Shown here: positions 8,678 to 18,077 of the stretch, one piece after another
How the letters are laid out: each line of letters starts with the position of its first letter
How positions within the stretch are numbered: the first letter of the stretch is position 1
Source of the DNA: Chloroflexota bacterium
GTDB taxonomy: Bacteria > Chloroflexota > Dormibacteria > Dormibacterales > Dormibacteraceae
Assembly (NCBI GenBank): GCA_003446775.1
Contig: DMCH01000158.1
Span: 19,177-83,176 of the forward strand
Length of the DNA stretch: 64,000 nucleotides
Direction: 5' to 3'
The notes under the pieces: model-generated
Databases searched by the model: none
Seen by the model: the letters and a program-made list of their open reading frames with translations, nothing else
Told to the model about the DNA's origin: nothing
Position numbers and translations under genes: made by a program

Positions 8678-10345
8678 TTAAGGCTTGAGGATTGCGCCTT
8701 CAGATGCCGATCCGACGAGCAGCGCGTACCTGGCGAGGACGCCCTTGCGGTAGTTCGGCTCGGGTGGCGACCAGCCCTTCAATCTCGCCGCGATGTCGAC
8801 GCCTTCGACCGCCAGCTTCCGGCTTTCCACATCGATGCTGATGATGTCCCCGTCCTGGATCGCCGCGATTGGGCCGCCAACCGCAGCCTCGGGCGCGACG
8901 TGACCGATCATCAACCCGCGGGTGGCGCCCGAGAAACGGCCGTCCGTGACCATCGCAACCGTTTCCCCCAGGCCCTCGCCCACGATCGCCGCTGTGACCT
9001 GAAGCATCTCTCGCATCCCCGGCCCGCCGCGCGGGCCTTCGTATCGAATCACGACTGTGTCGCCGGGCTTGATCTTCCCGCCCACCACCGCCGCGAAAGC
9101 GTCCTCTTCGCGATTGAAAACGCGAGCCGGGCCGCGATGGTTCCTCGGTGTGTGCTGCGTGACCTTGACCACGGAACCGTCGGGTGCGAGCGAGCCGCGA
9201 AGAACCACAAGCCCTCCCTCATCACGCAGCGGTCGCGCCAGCGGCGCCACCACCTCCTGGCCCGGCGTCTCTTTCACGTTCTCGCATTCCTCGCCGAGCG
9301 TGCGGCCGGTGACAGTGAGCGCATCGCCGTCGACGAAGCCGCCTTCGATCAACCTCTTCGTCAGCACCCCGATGCCGCCGGCACGGTGCAGCTCGACCGC
9401 GGCAAAGCGGCCGCCCGGCTTGAGGTCGCACAGCAGCGGGGTGCGCCGGCTGATGCGGTCGATGTCGTCGATGTCGAGCTCCACGCCCACTTCGCGGGCC
9501 ATGGCTAGGAGGTGCAGCACCGCATTGGTCGAGCCGCCGCTCGCCGCCACGGCGGCGATGGCGTTCTCGAACGCCCGCCGTGTGAGGATGCGCGAGGGCC
9601 GAAGGTCCTGTTCCAGCACCGAAAGGATCAGGCGGCCCGCCGCTTCCGCCGCGCGAGGCTTTTCCGGGTCCATCGCAGGAATCGAGTTGAAGCCGAACGG
9701 GGAGAGTCCGATGACCTCCATCAACATCGACATCGTGTTCGCGGTGTACTGGCCGCCGCACGCGCCAGGTCCAGGGCACGCGACCAGCTCGAGCTCCGCC
9801 AGGTCAGCTTCGCTCATCTTGCCCGCGGCGACAGCCCCGATCGCCTCGTAGACCTCACCTACAGCCACGTCTCGACCCCGAAACCGCCCCGGCATGATCG
9901 AGCCGCCATAGAGAAGGATGCCCGGGCGGTCGAGCCTGATGAGTGCGATCGCGGAAGCCGGGATCGTCTTGTCGCACGCGCAGATGGCGCACATGGCGTC
10001 GAACTGGTGCCCGCGACCGACGAGCTCGATGGAGTCGGCAATGACCTCGCGGCTGACCAGCGAGGTCTTCATGCCCTCGCTGCCCATCGTGATGCCGTCG
10101 GAGATCGCGATGGTGTTGAACTCCATCGGGTTGGCGCCCGCGGCCTTGATGCCAGCCTTGACCGGGACCGCCAGCTCGCGCAGCCCGAAGTTGCAGGGCA
10201 TGGTCTCGGTCCAGCAGTTGGACACGCCGACAAACGGCTTGTTGATGTCCTCGGCGGTCAGCCCGATCGCATATAGAAAGGATCGAGCCCCAGCCCGGTC
10301 GCGGCCCTGATACAGCGAGCGGCTCGGGAGCTCTCGAGGTGGCAC
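8678..10345 (-). CDS. ilvD: Dihydroxy-acid dehydratase
   Basis: Dehydrates 2,3-dihydroxy-isovalerate and -3-methylvalerate to the 2-keto acids, the third step of Val/Ile synthesis. 555 aa, normal length. Fe-S cysteines typical of the family are visible in TMPCN (C51), CACDKTIP (C124) and [14 protein letters not shown]. Also [12 protein letters not shown] near 83, [12 protein letters not shown], and the C-terminal [17 protein letters not shown] with [10 protein letters not shown]. Start is a GTG only 6 bases after a TAGACT -10 box, so the mRNA may be leaderless. Divergent from the membrane protein gene at 10378. Confidence 0.96.
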   Translation of the reverse strand: MPPRELPSRSLYQGRDRAGARSFLYAIGLTAEDINKPFVGVSNCWTETMPCNFGLRELAVPVKAGIKAAGANPMEFNTIAISDGITMGSEGMKTSLVSREVIADSIELVGRGHQFDAMCAICACDKTIPASAIALIRLDRPGILLYGGSIMPGRFRGRDVAVGEVYEAIGAVAAGKMSEADLAELELVACPGPGACGGQYTANTMSMLMEVIGLSPFGFNSIPAMDPEKPRAAEAAGRLILSVLEQDLRPSRILTRRAFENAIAAVAASGGSTNAVLHLLAMAREVGVELDIDDIDRISRRTPLLCDLKPGGRFAAVELHRAGGIGVLTKRLIEGGFVDGDALTVTGRTLGEECENVKETPGQEVVAPLARPLRDEGGLVVLRGSLAPDGSVVKVTQHTPRNHRGPARVFNREEDAFAAVVGGKIKPGDTVVIRYEGPRGGPGMREMLQVTAAIVGEGLGETVAMVTDGRFSGATRGLMIGHVAPEAAVGGPIAAIQDGDIISIDVESRKLAVEGVDIAARLKGWSPPEPNYRKGVLARYALLVGSASEGAILKP

Positions 10346-10351
10346 GACGAA

Positions 10352-10357
10352 AGTCTA
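10352..10357 (-). promoter_or_regulatory. Candidate -10 box of ilvD (leaderless)
   Basis: TAGACT on the minus strand ends 6 bases before the ilvD GTG at 10345, putting the transcription start at or next to the start codon. No clear -35 is seen. It sits in the 32-base gap to the divergent gene. Confidence 0.5.
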
Positions 10358-10377
10358 TCTGCCTCGCACCGGCCGAT

Positions 10378-11664
10378 ATGATCCGTCGCGTCACGATGGC
10401 GCAGCTCACCAAAGACGTCTCCGAATCGCCCCTCCTGGGCTACAGCCGATGGGCGCTCGCGGTCAATGTCGGCGCGATGTTCTCGTACGTCTGGCGCTTC
10501 AAGGTAGGGCCGGTACCCACCAATGTCCTCGAGATCCTGGTCCTCGCGACTATCGCGCTCTACATAGCGGGGCGGCTCCAAACAGGACCCTGGCGACCCC
10601 CACGCACGGGACTCGAGATCCCGACCGCTCTTCTATTGATTGCCGGCCTCGTCGCCATCGCCGTGTCGCCCAACCACGTCGGCGCGCTCGGCTTCTATCG
10701 CGCGTACTTCATCGAGCCCGTCATCCTGTTCTACGTCGCGATCGATCTGCTGCGCACGCCGCAGCACTTCCGCATCGTGCTGCTCGGCCTGGCGGCTGGT
10801 TCCAGTCTCTTCGCGATTCTCAATCTCGGCGCATGGGCGATCGCATTGTTGAGCCACCAGCCGATCGCGACCGCCAACGCGCCGGAGGCTCTTTACACAA
10901 GCCCCAATTCCGTCGCGATCTTCCTCGAGGCCCCTTTTGCGATTGCAGCCGGCTACGTCCTCTATTCGGATGACCGGCGAGAGCGCTGGATCGCCGCCGC
11001 GTGCTTGGTGTTCCTGCTGGCCGCCCTGCTGTTGACGCTTTCGAGGGCGGCCTGGCTGACCCTCGCGGCGCTCGCCCTGGTGGCTGTCATCACGATGCCG
11101 AACCTGAGGGTGAAGCTCGCGCTCCTCGGCGGCGCGCTGATCGGCGGATTCGCGGTGGCACAGATCCCCTTTGTCCACCAGCGGCTCGCCCGGCAGCTGG
11201 ACTTCAGCTTCAAGGACAACACATTCGAGGGCCGGGTGCAGATCTGGAGTGACACGCTCCGCATGCTGCGCGACCGCCCGATCTTCGGCACCGGCCTGCG
11301 CGGATACGAGAGGGTAATGACGCCCTACATGACGGGGAACCGGCTCCCGGAGCTGTATCCGCACAATCTGTTTCTCGCCATGTGGGCCGAGCTCGGCCTG
11401 CTCGGCCTGCTCGCGTTCGTCATTCTCCTGGCCATGCTCCTCTGGCGAGGATGGCGAGGCTTCTATCGAGCGAATGGCTTCGCCCGGCCGCTGCTGTGGG
11501 GCACCTCGGCTGCCTTCGTTGCAGTGGCCGTCCACGGTATGTTCGACACGCCTTACTACAACAACGACATCTCTCTGGAGTTCTGGATCGTGGCCGCGCT
11601 GGAAGTCGCGGCGCTGCGCATGATGACCGCCGATGCGACCAGAAACCAGGACTTCGCGCGTTGA
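10378..11664 (+). CDS. O-antigen ligase/polymerase-like membrane protein (Wzy_C/WaaL type)
   Basis: About 428 aa, strongly hydrophobic with roughly ten membrane segments. The large loop and C-terminal part carry the family signature: GRVQIWSDTLRMLRDRPIFGTGLRGYE near residue 300, then PHNLFLAMWAELGLLGLLAF. Such proteins polymerise or ligate lipid-linked glycans on the outer face of the membrane. ATG at 10378 or 10396 are both possible; the longer frame would overlap the divergent ilvD start. The gene lies away from the main polysaccharide cluster, next to the secreted repeat proteins, and its stop is 10 bases before the next gene's GTG. Ligase and polymerase cannot be told apart by sequence. 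Confidence 0.82.
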   Translation: MIRRVTMAQLTKDVSESPLLGYSRWALAVNVGAMFSYVWRFKVGPVPTNVLEILVLATIALYIAGRLQTGPWRPPRTGLEIPTALLLIAGLVAIAVSPNHVGALGFYRAYFIEPVILFYVAIDLLRTPQHFRIVLLGLAAGSSLFAILNLGAWAIALLSHQPIATANAPEALYTSPNSVAIFLEAPFAIAAGYVLYSDDRRERWIAAACLVFLLAALLLTLSRAAWLTLAALALVAVITMPNLRVKLALLGGALIGGFAVAQIPFVHQRLARQLDFSFKDNTFEGRVQIWSDTLRMLRDRPIFGTGLRGYERVMTPYMTGNRLPELYPHNLFLAMWAELGLLGLLAFVILLAMLLWRGWRGFYRANGFARPLLWGTSAAFVAVAVHGMFDTPYYNNDISLEFWIVAALEVAALRMMTADATRNQDFAR

Positions 11665-11674
11665 GCTAGCCAGA

Positions 11675-14332
11675 GTGAAGGGACTGCGACTCGCGGGCAC
11701 CGCTGCCGTGAGCTTGCTTTTCAGCGGGATTGTGGTCGTGCAGGCAGCCCCTGCCACACATGCCGTCATCCCTTTCACGGCCCAACCCAAAGCGGCGGCT
11801 GTCGTCCCTAACGGCAGCTGGCCCGTGTACCACCATGACAACGCGCACACGGGCTACGACGGCACCCAACCAACCTCGTCAACAGCGACCACCGGGTGGG
11901 TCAGCGGGACGATGGATGCTCCGGTCTACGGCTCACCGCTGGTCTACGGCGGAATCGTCTACTCGGCCACCCTCAACAACACCGTTTACGCGTTCAACCA
12001 GGCCGACGGGTCGACCCTGTGGAGCAGGAACCTCGGAGCGCCCACGACCACCGGCTGGAACTGCGGCAACGTCTCCTTTCAGGGAATCCTGGGCACGCCG
12101 GTCATCGACACGGCCGCAGGCCGGATCTACGTCGCCGCCCTGGGATCGGATCACGTCTACCGCGTGTTCGGCCTAGGCCTTGCCTCCGGAGCAACCCAAC
12201 TCACTACCGCTATCCCAACCACCATCGGTGACGGGACCTTCGACTGGACGATTCAGCAGCAGCGCGGCGCCCTTGGACTCGCCAACGGCTTCGTCTACGT
12301 TCCCTTCGGAGGGCGGTGGGGCGACTGCGGCAGCTACCACGGTTGGGTGGTCGGGGTGCCCACGAATGGCGGCACGACGCCCGCGGTCTATGAGACGCCC
12401 TCAACGGGATCAGGCATCTGGGCGGCTGGAGGGGTGGTCACCGACGACGCCACCGGCAACGTCTTCTTCGCCACCGGGAATGCGATGCCCCGCTCCTCTT
12501 GCCCCACCGCGGTCAACAGCGACTCCGTGATCCGGACCGGCCCGGCACTCGGCACGGCGACATCCTTCTTCCAGCCGCAGGACTGGCTGGCCAACTGGTG
12601 CGACACCGACACGGACCTGGGCTCGGCCAGCCCCACGCTCATCAGCCCCAGCCTCGCCTTCATGTCCGGCAAGTACGGCCAGGGCTTCCTGCTCGACCCT
12701 ACAAACCTTGGTGGCACGAATGGGCAGATCTTCCCTGCCCGCTCACCTTATGCCGGCGCCGACGTATGCGTGGGCAACCACAACGACGCAACCTTCGGGT
12801 CCTTCGCCTATGCCGCTCCCTACATCTACCTTTCCTGCCAGAGCCAGGGCATCGTGGGCCTCAAGGTCGACACCACGGCAAAAACCTTCAGCCTCTGCGA
12901 CGCCACCTGCGCAGCTCCTTCATGGAATTCGGGCGCCGGCAAGGTTTACGGCCCGCCGATCGTCGCGGGCGGCATCGTGTGGGCGGTCGATACCAACGGC
13001 TCCGGGCTCACCGGGTTCGATGCGGCCACGGGCACCTCCGTCTTCCAGAGCGGCACTTTCCCGGCCCACAATTTTTCGACCCCGAGCGAGGCGGGCGGGC
13101 AGGTCTTCGTCGGGTCGGACACAGTCATACGTTCGTTCAACCTGGTGGTCAACGTTTGCCCGTCCGTGACTGCGTCCGCGGCGCCGGCCTCACCGCAGAC
13201 GTCGGGCACGCCGGTAACCGTCACCGCCGTCGCCTCTGGCTGCCCCAACCCGCGATACGAGTTCTGGATCCTGCCCCCGGCAGGTAGCTGGACTATCGCG
13301 CAGCCGTACTCCAGCACCGCCACTTACAACTGGAACACCACCGGACTGGCCGCGGGCACTTACAGCTACTCCGTCTGGGTCCGCGACGCCAGCAGCGCGG
13401 CAAGCTACGACTCTTTCTTCCCTGGCACGGCGTACACGCTCACGACGACGGCCTGCAACTCTGTGACCGCCTCGGCGGCGCCGGCCTCCCCGCAAACCGT
13501 CGGCACGCCCGTCACCATCACCGCCAGCGCCTCGGGCTGCACCGCGCGCTACGAGTTCTGGATCCTGCCCCCCGGAGGCAGCTGGGCGATCGCGCAGCCC
13601 TACTCCGGCACCGCGACATTCAACTGGACCACCACCGGACTCCCGGCCGGCACCTATAACTACTCGGTCTGGGCACGTGACAACGCCAGCGCGGCCGCGT
13701 ATGACACGTACTTCCCAGGTACCGCGTATGTCCTTACGTCCGCGGCCTGTTCGTCGGTGACCGCCTCGGCCGCGCCGGCCTCCCCGCAATCGGCAGGCAC
13801 CCCCGTCACCATCACCGCCACCGCCTCGGGCTGCCCCAACGCGCGCTACGAGTTCTGGATCCTTCCTCCGGGAGGCAGTTGGACGATCATGCAGGCCTAT
13901 TCCGCCAGCGCGACGTTCAACTGGAATACCACCCCGACCGCCGGCGTCTACCGATACTCGGTCTGGGTCCGCGATAACAGCAGCGCTGCCGCCTACGACA
14001 CGTACTTCCCCGGCACCACGTACACGCTGACGACCACGCCCTGCACGTCGGTGACGGCCTCCGCGGCGCCGGCCTCTCCGCAGGCGCATGGCACGACGGT
14101 CACGATCACAGCCAGCGCCTCGGGCTGCACCAATCCGCGCTACGAATTCTGGATCCTGGCTCCAGGAGGCAGCTGGGCAATTGCTCAGGCCTACTCCAGC
14201 ACCGCGACGTTCAGCTGGAACACGACTGGGCTGGCCGCGGGCGTCTATCGCTACTCGGTGTGGGCCCGTGACGCCAGCAGCGGCGCCGGCTACGACACTT
14301 ACTTCCCCGGTACCGCGTACACGCTGACCTGA
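11675..14332 (+). CDS. Secreted PQQ-type beta-propeller protein with four C-terminal Ig-like repeats
   Basis: 885 aa. GTG at 11675 gives a classic signal peptide (KGLRLAGTAAVSLLFSG then a cleavage region ending QAAPATHA). Residues ~45-490 are a propeller of PQQ/WD40-like blades: GSPLVYGGIVYSATLNNTVYAF, GTPVIDTAAGRIYVAAL and PPIVAGGIVWAVDTNG. Each pairs a strand with a DGSTLW- or GFDAATG-like turn. Residues 494-885 hold four shared repeats, ending in the SPQAHGTT subtype. Propellers of this sort bind other proteins or act as quinoprotein dehydrogenases; no clear PQQ or heme ligand set was recognised, so binding is more likely. Starts 10 bases after the O-antigen-ligase-like gene and may share its transcript. 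Confidence 0.82.
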   Translation: MKGLRLAGTAAVSLLFSGIVVVQAAPATHAVIPFTAQPKAAAVVPNGSWPVYHHDNAHTGYDGTQPTSSTATTGWVSGTMDAPVYGSPLVYGGIVYSATLNNTVYAFNQADGSTLWSRNLGAPTTTGWNCGNVSFQGILGTPVIDTAAGRIYVAALGSDHVYRVFGLGLASGATQLTTAIPTTIGDGTFDWTIQQQRGALGLANGFVYVPFGGRWGDCGSYHGWVVGVPTNGGTTPAVYETPSTGSGIWAAGGVVTDDATGNVFFATGNAMPRSSCPTAVNSDSVIRTGPALGTATSFFQPQDWLANWCDTDTDLGSASPTLISPSLAFMSGKYGQGFLLDPTNLGGTNGQIFPARSPYAGADVCVGNHNDATFGSFAYAAPYIYLSCQSQGIVGLKVDTTAKTFSLCDATCAAPSWNSGAGKVYGPPIVAGGIVWAVDTNGSGLTGFDAATGTSVFQSGTFPAHNFSTPSEAGGQVFVGSDTVIRSFNLVVNVCPSVTASAAPASPQTSGTPVTVTAVASGCPNPRYEFWILPPAGSWTIAQPYSSTATYNWNTTGLAAGTYSYSVWVRDASSAASYDSFFPGTAYTLTTTACNSVTASAAPASPQTVGTPVTITASASGCTARYEFWILPPGGSWAIAQPYSGTATFNWTTTGLPAGTYNYSVWARDNASAAAYDTYFPGTAYVLTSAACSSVTASAAPASPQSAGTPVTITATASGCPNARYEFWILPPGGSWTIMQAYSASATFNWNTTPTAGVYRYSVWVRDNSSAAAYDTYFPGTTYTLTTTPCTSVTASAAPASPQAHGTTVTITASASGCTNPRYEFWILAPGGSWAIAQAYSSTATFSWNTTGLAAGVYRYSVWARDASSGAGYDTYFPGTAYTLT
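13156..14332 (+). repeat. Four tandem ~98-aa Ig-like repeats
   Basis: C-terminal part of the PQQ-propeller gene. Units start CPSVTAS, CNSVTAS, CSSVTAS and CTSVTAS; the last is the AHGTT subtype. Confidence 0.85.
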
Positions 14333-14337
14333 GCTTG

Positions 14338-14474
14338 CCTCACCACTTGTGGGGAGGTCGGACCCTGGGCTCCCCACCATGTGGGGAGCTCCCCCGCGAA
14401 GCGGGGGTGAGGGGAGATACGGGACCATGTCGGCAGGCCGCGAAGCGGGCGCGTCCGGGTAGGGAGTCGCACTA
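14338..14474. repeat. Palindromic intergenic elements, type A (expanded copy)
   Basis: Contains several palindromic arms: CACTTGTGGGGAGG, CTCCCCACCATGTGGGGAG, CCCCCGCGAAGCGGGGG and GCCGCGAAGCGGGCG, ending AGGGAGTCGCACTAA. It begins and ends like the 1180 and 4496 copies but is about twice as long. It fills most of the gap between two secreted-protein genes. Confidence 0.7.
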
Positions 14475-14506
14475 ACCCGTGCGGAAACTTAGAACGGCAA
14501 GCGCCC

Positions 14507-17500
14507 GTGCCTGAACCAGGTTCCTCCAGCGTGCGCGTCGCAGTGTTGGCAGCCATCTCAGCGCTGGCGCTGCTGACGCCGCTGCCGGCTCCAGCCGCGC
14601 CCCAGGTCGCTCCCCTGGCCGCCCACGCCGCGCTGCCCTCGGACCGGCTGCATTTCGGACTCGCCAACGGCCCGGGCACCGAGTTCAACTGGATGGTCGC
14701 GACTGGGATCCCCTGGCACTATCGCTACCAGTACCTTGCCGGCGGCATCAACACGGGCGGCGTCGCGGGCGACCCTTGCGGCGCCAACGCGGGCTGGCAG
14801 ACCTGGAATTCGCCCGCCGGTCAGTTCGTGACCGACTACATCACCGCCAGCGTCGCGCAGAAGGCCATCCCGGTGTTCACCTACTACGAGATCGTGCAGT
14901 CGAACCCGTCGCCGGGCAGCGAAAGCGCCGAGCTCACGAAGATCTCGACTGTCTGCACGATGCAGGCCTACTGGGCCGACTTCACGGCCCTGATGCAGAA
15001 GGTGGGCGCGTCGGGAGCGCAGGTCGTGGTGCACGTCGAGCCCGACTTCTGGGGATTCATGGAACACCAGAATCCGGATCCCACACTTCTTCCAGCGGTC
15101 GTTGCGAGCTCAGGCAACGCCGACTTGGCCGGGTTGCCGAACACAGTGGCGGGGATGGGTCTCGCGTTCTTGAGGCTGCGCGACAAATACGCCCCGAACG
15201 CCCTGCTCGCCATCCACGCGAGCAGCTGGGCTAGCGGCGTCGACATCGCGACCGACCAGCGCACCACAATCGACCCGGCCGCCGAAGCCGACGCGGTGAT
15301 CGCGTTCCTCAACAAGGCGGGACTGGTCGGCAATCCCGCCGGCATTACGCCATGGGACGTGATCTTCAACGACGTGGCCGACCACGACGCGGCTTGGTAC
15401 GGGGCGCTGTCCAACGTCCATTGGTGGGATCGCAACAACGCAGTCTTCCCGAACTTCACGCGCTGGCTCGCGTTCATGAGCCGTATGCACACCGACACGG
15501 CATTGCCGCTGATCGAATGGCAGGTGCCTGTGGGCAACCAGTACTTCGACACCATGAACAACACCGACGGCCACTACCAGGACAACCGCGCCGAGTACTT
15601 CCTCGCGCACCCGGGCCAGCTCACCGCGGCCGGCATCGTCGCGGTGCTCTTCGGCAAAGCCAACGCGGGCCAGACCAACTACTGGGACGAGAAAGGCGAC
15701 GGCATCACCAACCCGGCGCCGGTGAATTCGTGGCAGTGCAACCTCTGCAACAACCACACGTCGACGGTCGCTGACGACGACGGTGGGTTCTTGCATATGG
15801 CGGTCGGCGCTTACTACCGAACATTCCCCGGCACGAGCTGCAACCTGTTTCCGAGCGACAGCGTCTTCAACACCGACATCTCCTCGCTCCCGGTGAACAC
15901 GCAGAGCCAAACGTGGATGGGCAACATGGCGCAGAACGCAAACCTGCACGCGGACATGGGCACGTTTGCGCAGTGGTATGGAATGCCGGTTAACGTTGCC
16001 CCGCCTCCCACCACGGGCGTGACGCCCACCTTCCTCTATAACTCGGACAGCGACCACCCGGCCGAGGGCTACCCAATCGATCAGAGCACGTTGATAGAAG
16101 GCGGGCCGAGCGCGCCCTCGACCAGCGACCGGCACGCGCTCGTCATCAACAAGAACCTCTGCAAGCTCTACGAGATCTTCAACCTGCAGAACTTCACCAA
16201 CGGCCAGACGCCGTCCGCCGGTTCAGGCGCGACATGGGACCTGAGCTCGAATGCGATGCGGCCGAATGGCTTCACTTCCGCGGACGCCGCCGGCCTGCCC
16301 ATTACGCCACTGCTGCTCCGGCCCGACGAGATCCAGGCCGGCACCATCGCGCACGCGATCCGTTTCACCGCGCACTGCACGAGCACTTATATCTGGCCCG
16401 CCTCGCACCAGGCCGGCTCGTGCAGCTCGGCCTTCCCGCCGATGGGCGCGCGGTTCCGGCTGCGGTCGAACTACAACATCTCGAGCTTCTCGCCCACCAC
16501 GCAGGCTGTGTTGCGCGCGTTCCAGCACTACGGCCTGGTCCTCGCCGACAACGGATCGGACTGGTTTTTCTCCGGGACCACCGATGACTGGTGGGGTACC
16601 GCGGCGGGCAGCCAGGTGATCAGCGAGCTGAAGACGATCCCGGCGGCGCAGTTCGACGCCATCGACGAATCAGGTCTTCAAGCGGCGGCCGGCTCGTACC
16701 AGGCGGGCCCCTACACGGCACCACGCTGCGCGACGGCGGCGATGAGCGCGGCTCCTTCATCGCCACAGTCCGCGGGCGCCACGGTGGTGGTAACCGCCTC
16801 GACCTCAGGCTGCCCCAACCCCCTGTACGAGTTCTGGCTCCTCGCCCCCGGGTCGAGCACCTGGACTGTGGCGCAGGCGTACTCCACTGCCGGCACCTTC
16901 AACTGGAACACCAGCGGCTCGGCCGCAGGCACCTATTACATCTCTGTGTGGATTCGCGACGCTGGCAGCGCCAACAGTTACGACGCCTACTTCCCGGGTG
17001 CCCCGTACACGCTGACCTCGACCGGCTGCGCGTCAGTGACCGCCTCCGCGGCGCCCGCCTCCCCGCAAACAGCCGGCACGCCCGTCACCATCACGGCCAC
17101 TGCCTCAGGCTGCAAGGCGCGCTACGAGTTCTGGATCCTGCCCCCTGGAGGCAGCTGGACGATCGTTCAGGCCTACTCCAGCACGGCTACTTTCGGCTGG
17201 ACTACCACCGGACTCGCGGCCGGCACCTATCGCTATTCGGTCTGGGTCCGCGACGCCGCCAGCGCAGCGAGCTATGACGCCTACTTCCCCGGCACCGCCT
17301 ACGCGCTCACCTCTACGTCCACACCTTGCACAGCAGTGACCGCCTCCGCGGCGCCGGCCTCCCCGCAATCAGCGGGCGCCGTCGTCACCATCACCGCCAG
17401 CGCCTCGGGCTGCGCCAACGCGCGTTACGAGTTCTGGATCCTGGCCCCCGGGGGTAGCTGGACCATGGCTCAGGCCTACTCCAGCAGCGCCACTTTCGCC

Positions 17501-17911
17501 TGGAATACGACCCCGCCCGCCGGCACCTACCGCTACTCGGTCTGGGTCCGCGACGCCGGCAGTTCGGCTAGCTATGACGCTTTCTCCCCCGGCACCACCT
17601 ACACGCTGACGACCACGCCCTGCACTTCGGTGACCGCCTCCGCGGCGCCGGCCTCCCCGCAGGCCCATGGCACCACGATCTCCATCACCGCCATCGCCTC
17701 TGGCTGCCCCAACCCTCAGTACGAGTTCTGGATCCTGGCCCCTGGGGGCACGTGGACGATTGCTCAGGGCTACTCCAGCAGCGCCACATTCAGCTGGAAC
17801 ACGACCGGACTGCCCGCCGGCACCTACCGCTACTCGGTCTGGGTCCGCGACGCCAGCAGCTCGGCCGCGTACGACGCTTTCTTCCCCAGTGTCACGTACA
17901 CGCTGACCTAG
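14507..17911 (+). CDS. Secreted TIM-barrel-like hydrolase plus conserved second domain, with four C-terminal Ig-like repeats
   Basis: 1134 aa with an N-terminal signal peptide ending near APAAP. Residues ~45-430 look like a glycoside-hydrolase barrel: LHFGLANGPG, IPVFTYYEIVQ, an acidic VVHVEPDFWGF near 185, and LPLIEWQVPVGN near 335. The Glu in VHVEP and in LIEW could be acid/base and nucleophile. Residues ~440-735 form a second domain seen in many secreted bacterial proteins of unknown function: ALVINKNLCKLYEIF, WDLSSNAMRPNGFTSADAAG, LLLRPDEIQAGTIAHAIRF, PPMGARFRLRS and LADNGSDWFFSG. Four repeats follow from 740, the last SPQAHGTT. GTG start chosen; a GTG at 14531 would also leave a signal peptide. 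The pairing of the two domains is unusual and the substrate is unknown. Confidence 0.75.
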   Translation: MPEPGSSSVRVAVLAAISALALLTPLPAPAAPQVAPLAAHAALPSDRLHFGLANGPGTEFNWMVATGIPWHYRYQYLAGGINTGGVAGDPCGANAGWQTWNSPAGQFVTDYITASVAQKAIPVFTYYEIVQSNPSPGSESAELTKISTVCTMQAYWADFTALMQKVGASGAQVVVHVEPDFWGFMEHQNPDPTLLPAVVASSGNADLAGLPNTVAGMGLAFLRLRDKYAPNALLAIHASSWASGVDIATDQRTTIDPAAEADAVIAFLNKAGLVGNPAGITPWDVIFNDVADHDAAWYGALSNVHWWDRNNAVFPNFTRWLAFMSRMHTDTALPLIEWQVPVGNQYFDTMNNTDGHYQDNRAEYFLAHPGQLTAAGIVAVLFGKANAGQTNYWDEKGDGITNPAPVNSWQCNLCNNHTSTVADDDGGFLHMAVGAYYRTFPGTSCNLFPSDSVFNTDISSLPVNTQSQTWMGNMAQNANLHADMGTFAQWYGMPVNVAPPPTTGVTPTFLYNSDSDHPAEGYPIDQSTLIEGGPSAPSTSDRHALVINKNLCKLYEIFNLQNFTNGQTPSAGSGATWDLSSNAMRPNGFTSADAAGLPITPLLLRPDEIQAGTIAHAIRFTAHCTSTYIWPASHQAGSCSSAFPPMGARFRLRSNYNISSFSPTTQAVLRAFQHYGLVLADNGSDWFFSGTTDDWWGTAAGSQVISELKTIPAAQFDAIDESGLQAAAGSYQAGPYTAPRCATAAMSAAPSSPQSAGATVVVTASTSGCPNPLYEFWLLAPGSSTWTVAQAYSTAGTFNWNTSGSAAGTYYISVWIRDAGSANSYDAYFPGAPYTLTSTGCASVTASAAPASPQTAGTPVTITATASGCKARYEFWILPPGGSWTIVQAYSSTATFGWTTTGLAAGTYRYSVWVRDAASAASYDAYFPGTAYALTSTSTPCTAVTASAAPASPQSAGAVVTITASASGCANARYEFWILAPGGSWTMAQAYSSSATFAWNTTPPAGTYRYSVWVRDAGSSASYDAFSPGTTYTLTTTPCTSVTASAAPASPQAHGTTISITAIASGCPNPQYEFWILAPGGTWTIAQGYSSSATFSWNTTGLPAGTYRYSVWVRDASSSAAYDAFFPSVTYTLT
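16726..17911 (+). repeat. Four tandem ~98-aa Ig-like repeats
   Basis: C-terminal part of the barrel-domain gene. First unit (CATAAMSAAPSS) is divergent; the last is the AHGTT subtype. Confidence 0.85.
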
Positions 17912-17943
17912 GTTCGGAAGCGATGGCTTGACCTCGGTAAGGA

Positions 17944-17976
17944 GCCGCCGGCATTTGCCGGCGGCGCTTTCATTTT
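17944..17976 (+). terminator. Rho-independent terminator
   Basis: GCCGCCGGC-ATTT-GCCGGCGGC perfect 9-bp stem followed by GCTTTCATTTT, 32 bases after the stop of the preceding secreted-protein gene. This separates its transcript from the CAP-domain gene. Confidence 0.85.
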
Positions 17977-18064
17977 GCCGGTGCGCGCGGAGCCCGCGGA
18001 GCTAGACGAACCAGGTCCTCCGGACGTTCGGAAGGCAAGATCGCCGGGCCCCTGGCCGTTGGGC

Positions 18065-18070
18065 TAGGGT
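18065..18070 (+). promoter_or_regulatory. Candidate -10 box of the CAP-domain gene (leaderless)
   Basis: TAGGGT ends 7 bases before the ATG at 18078, downstream of a strong terminator, so this gene needs its own promoter. No good -35 is visible. Confidence 0.5.
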
Positions 18071-18077
18071 GTCGCCC

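Noticed and set aside
10633..11850. 405-codon minus-strand frame
   Set aside because: Antisense to the O-antigen-ligase-like gene, whose hydrophobic pattern and Wzy_C motif are clear.
13190..14428. 412-codon minus-strand frame over the PQQ-propeller tail, and similar frames opposite other tails
   Set aside because: They are antisense copies of the high-GC repeats, full of Arg/Gly/Ala, and repeat with the same period as the sense gene.
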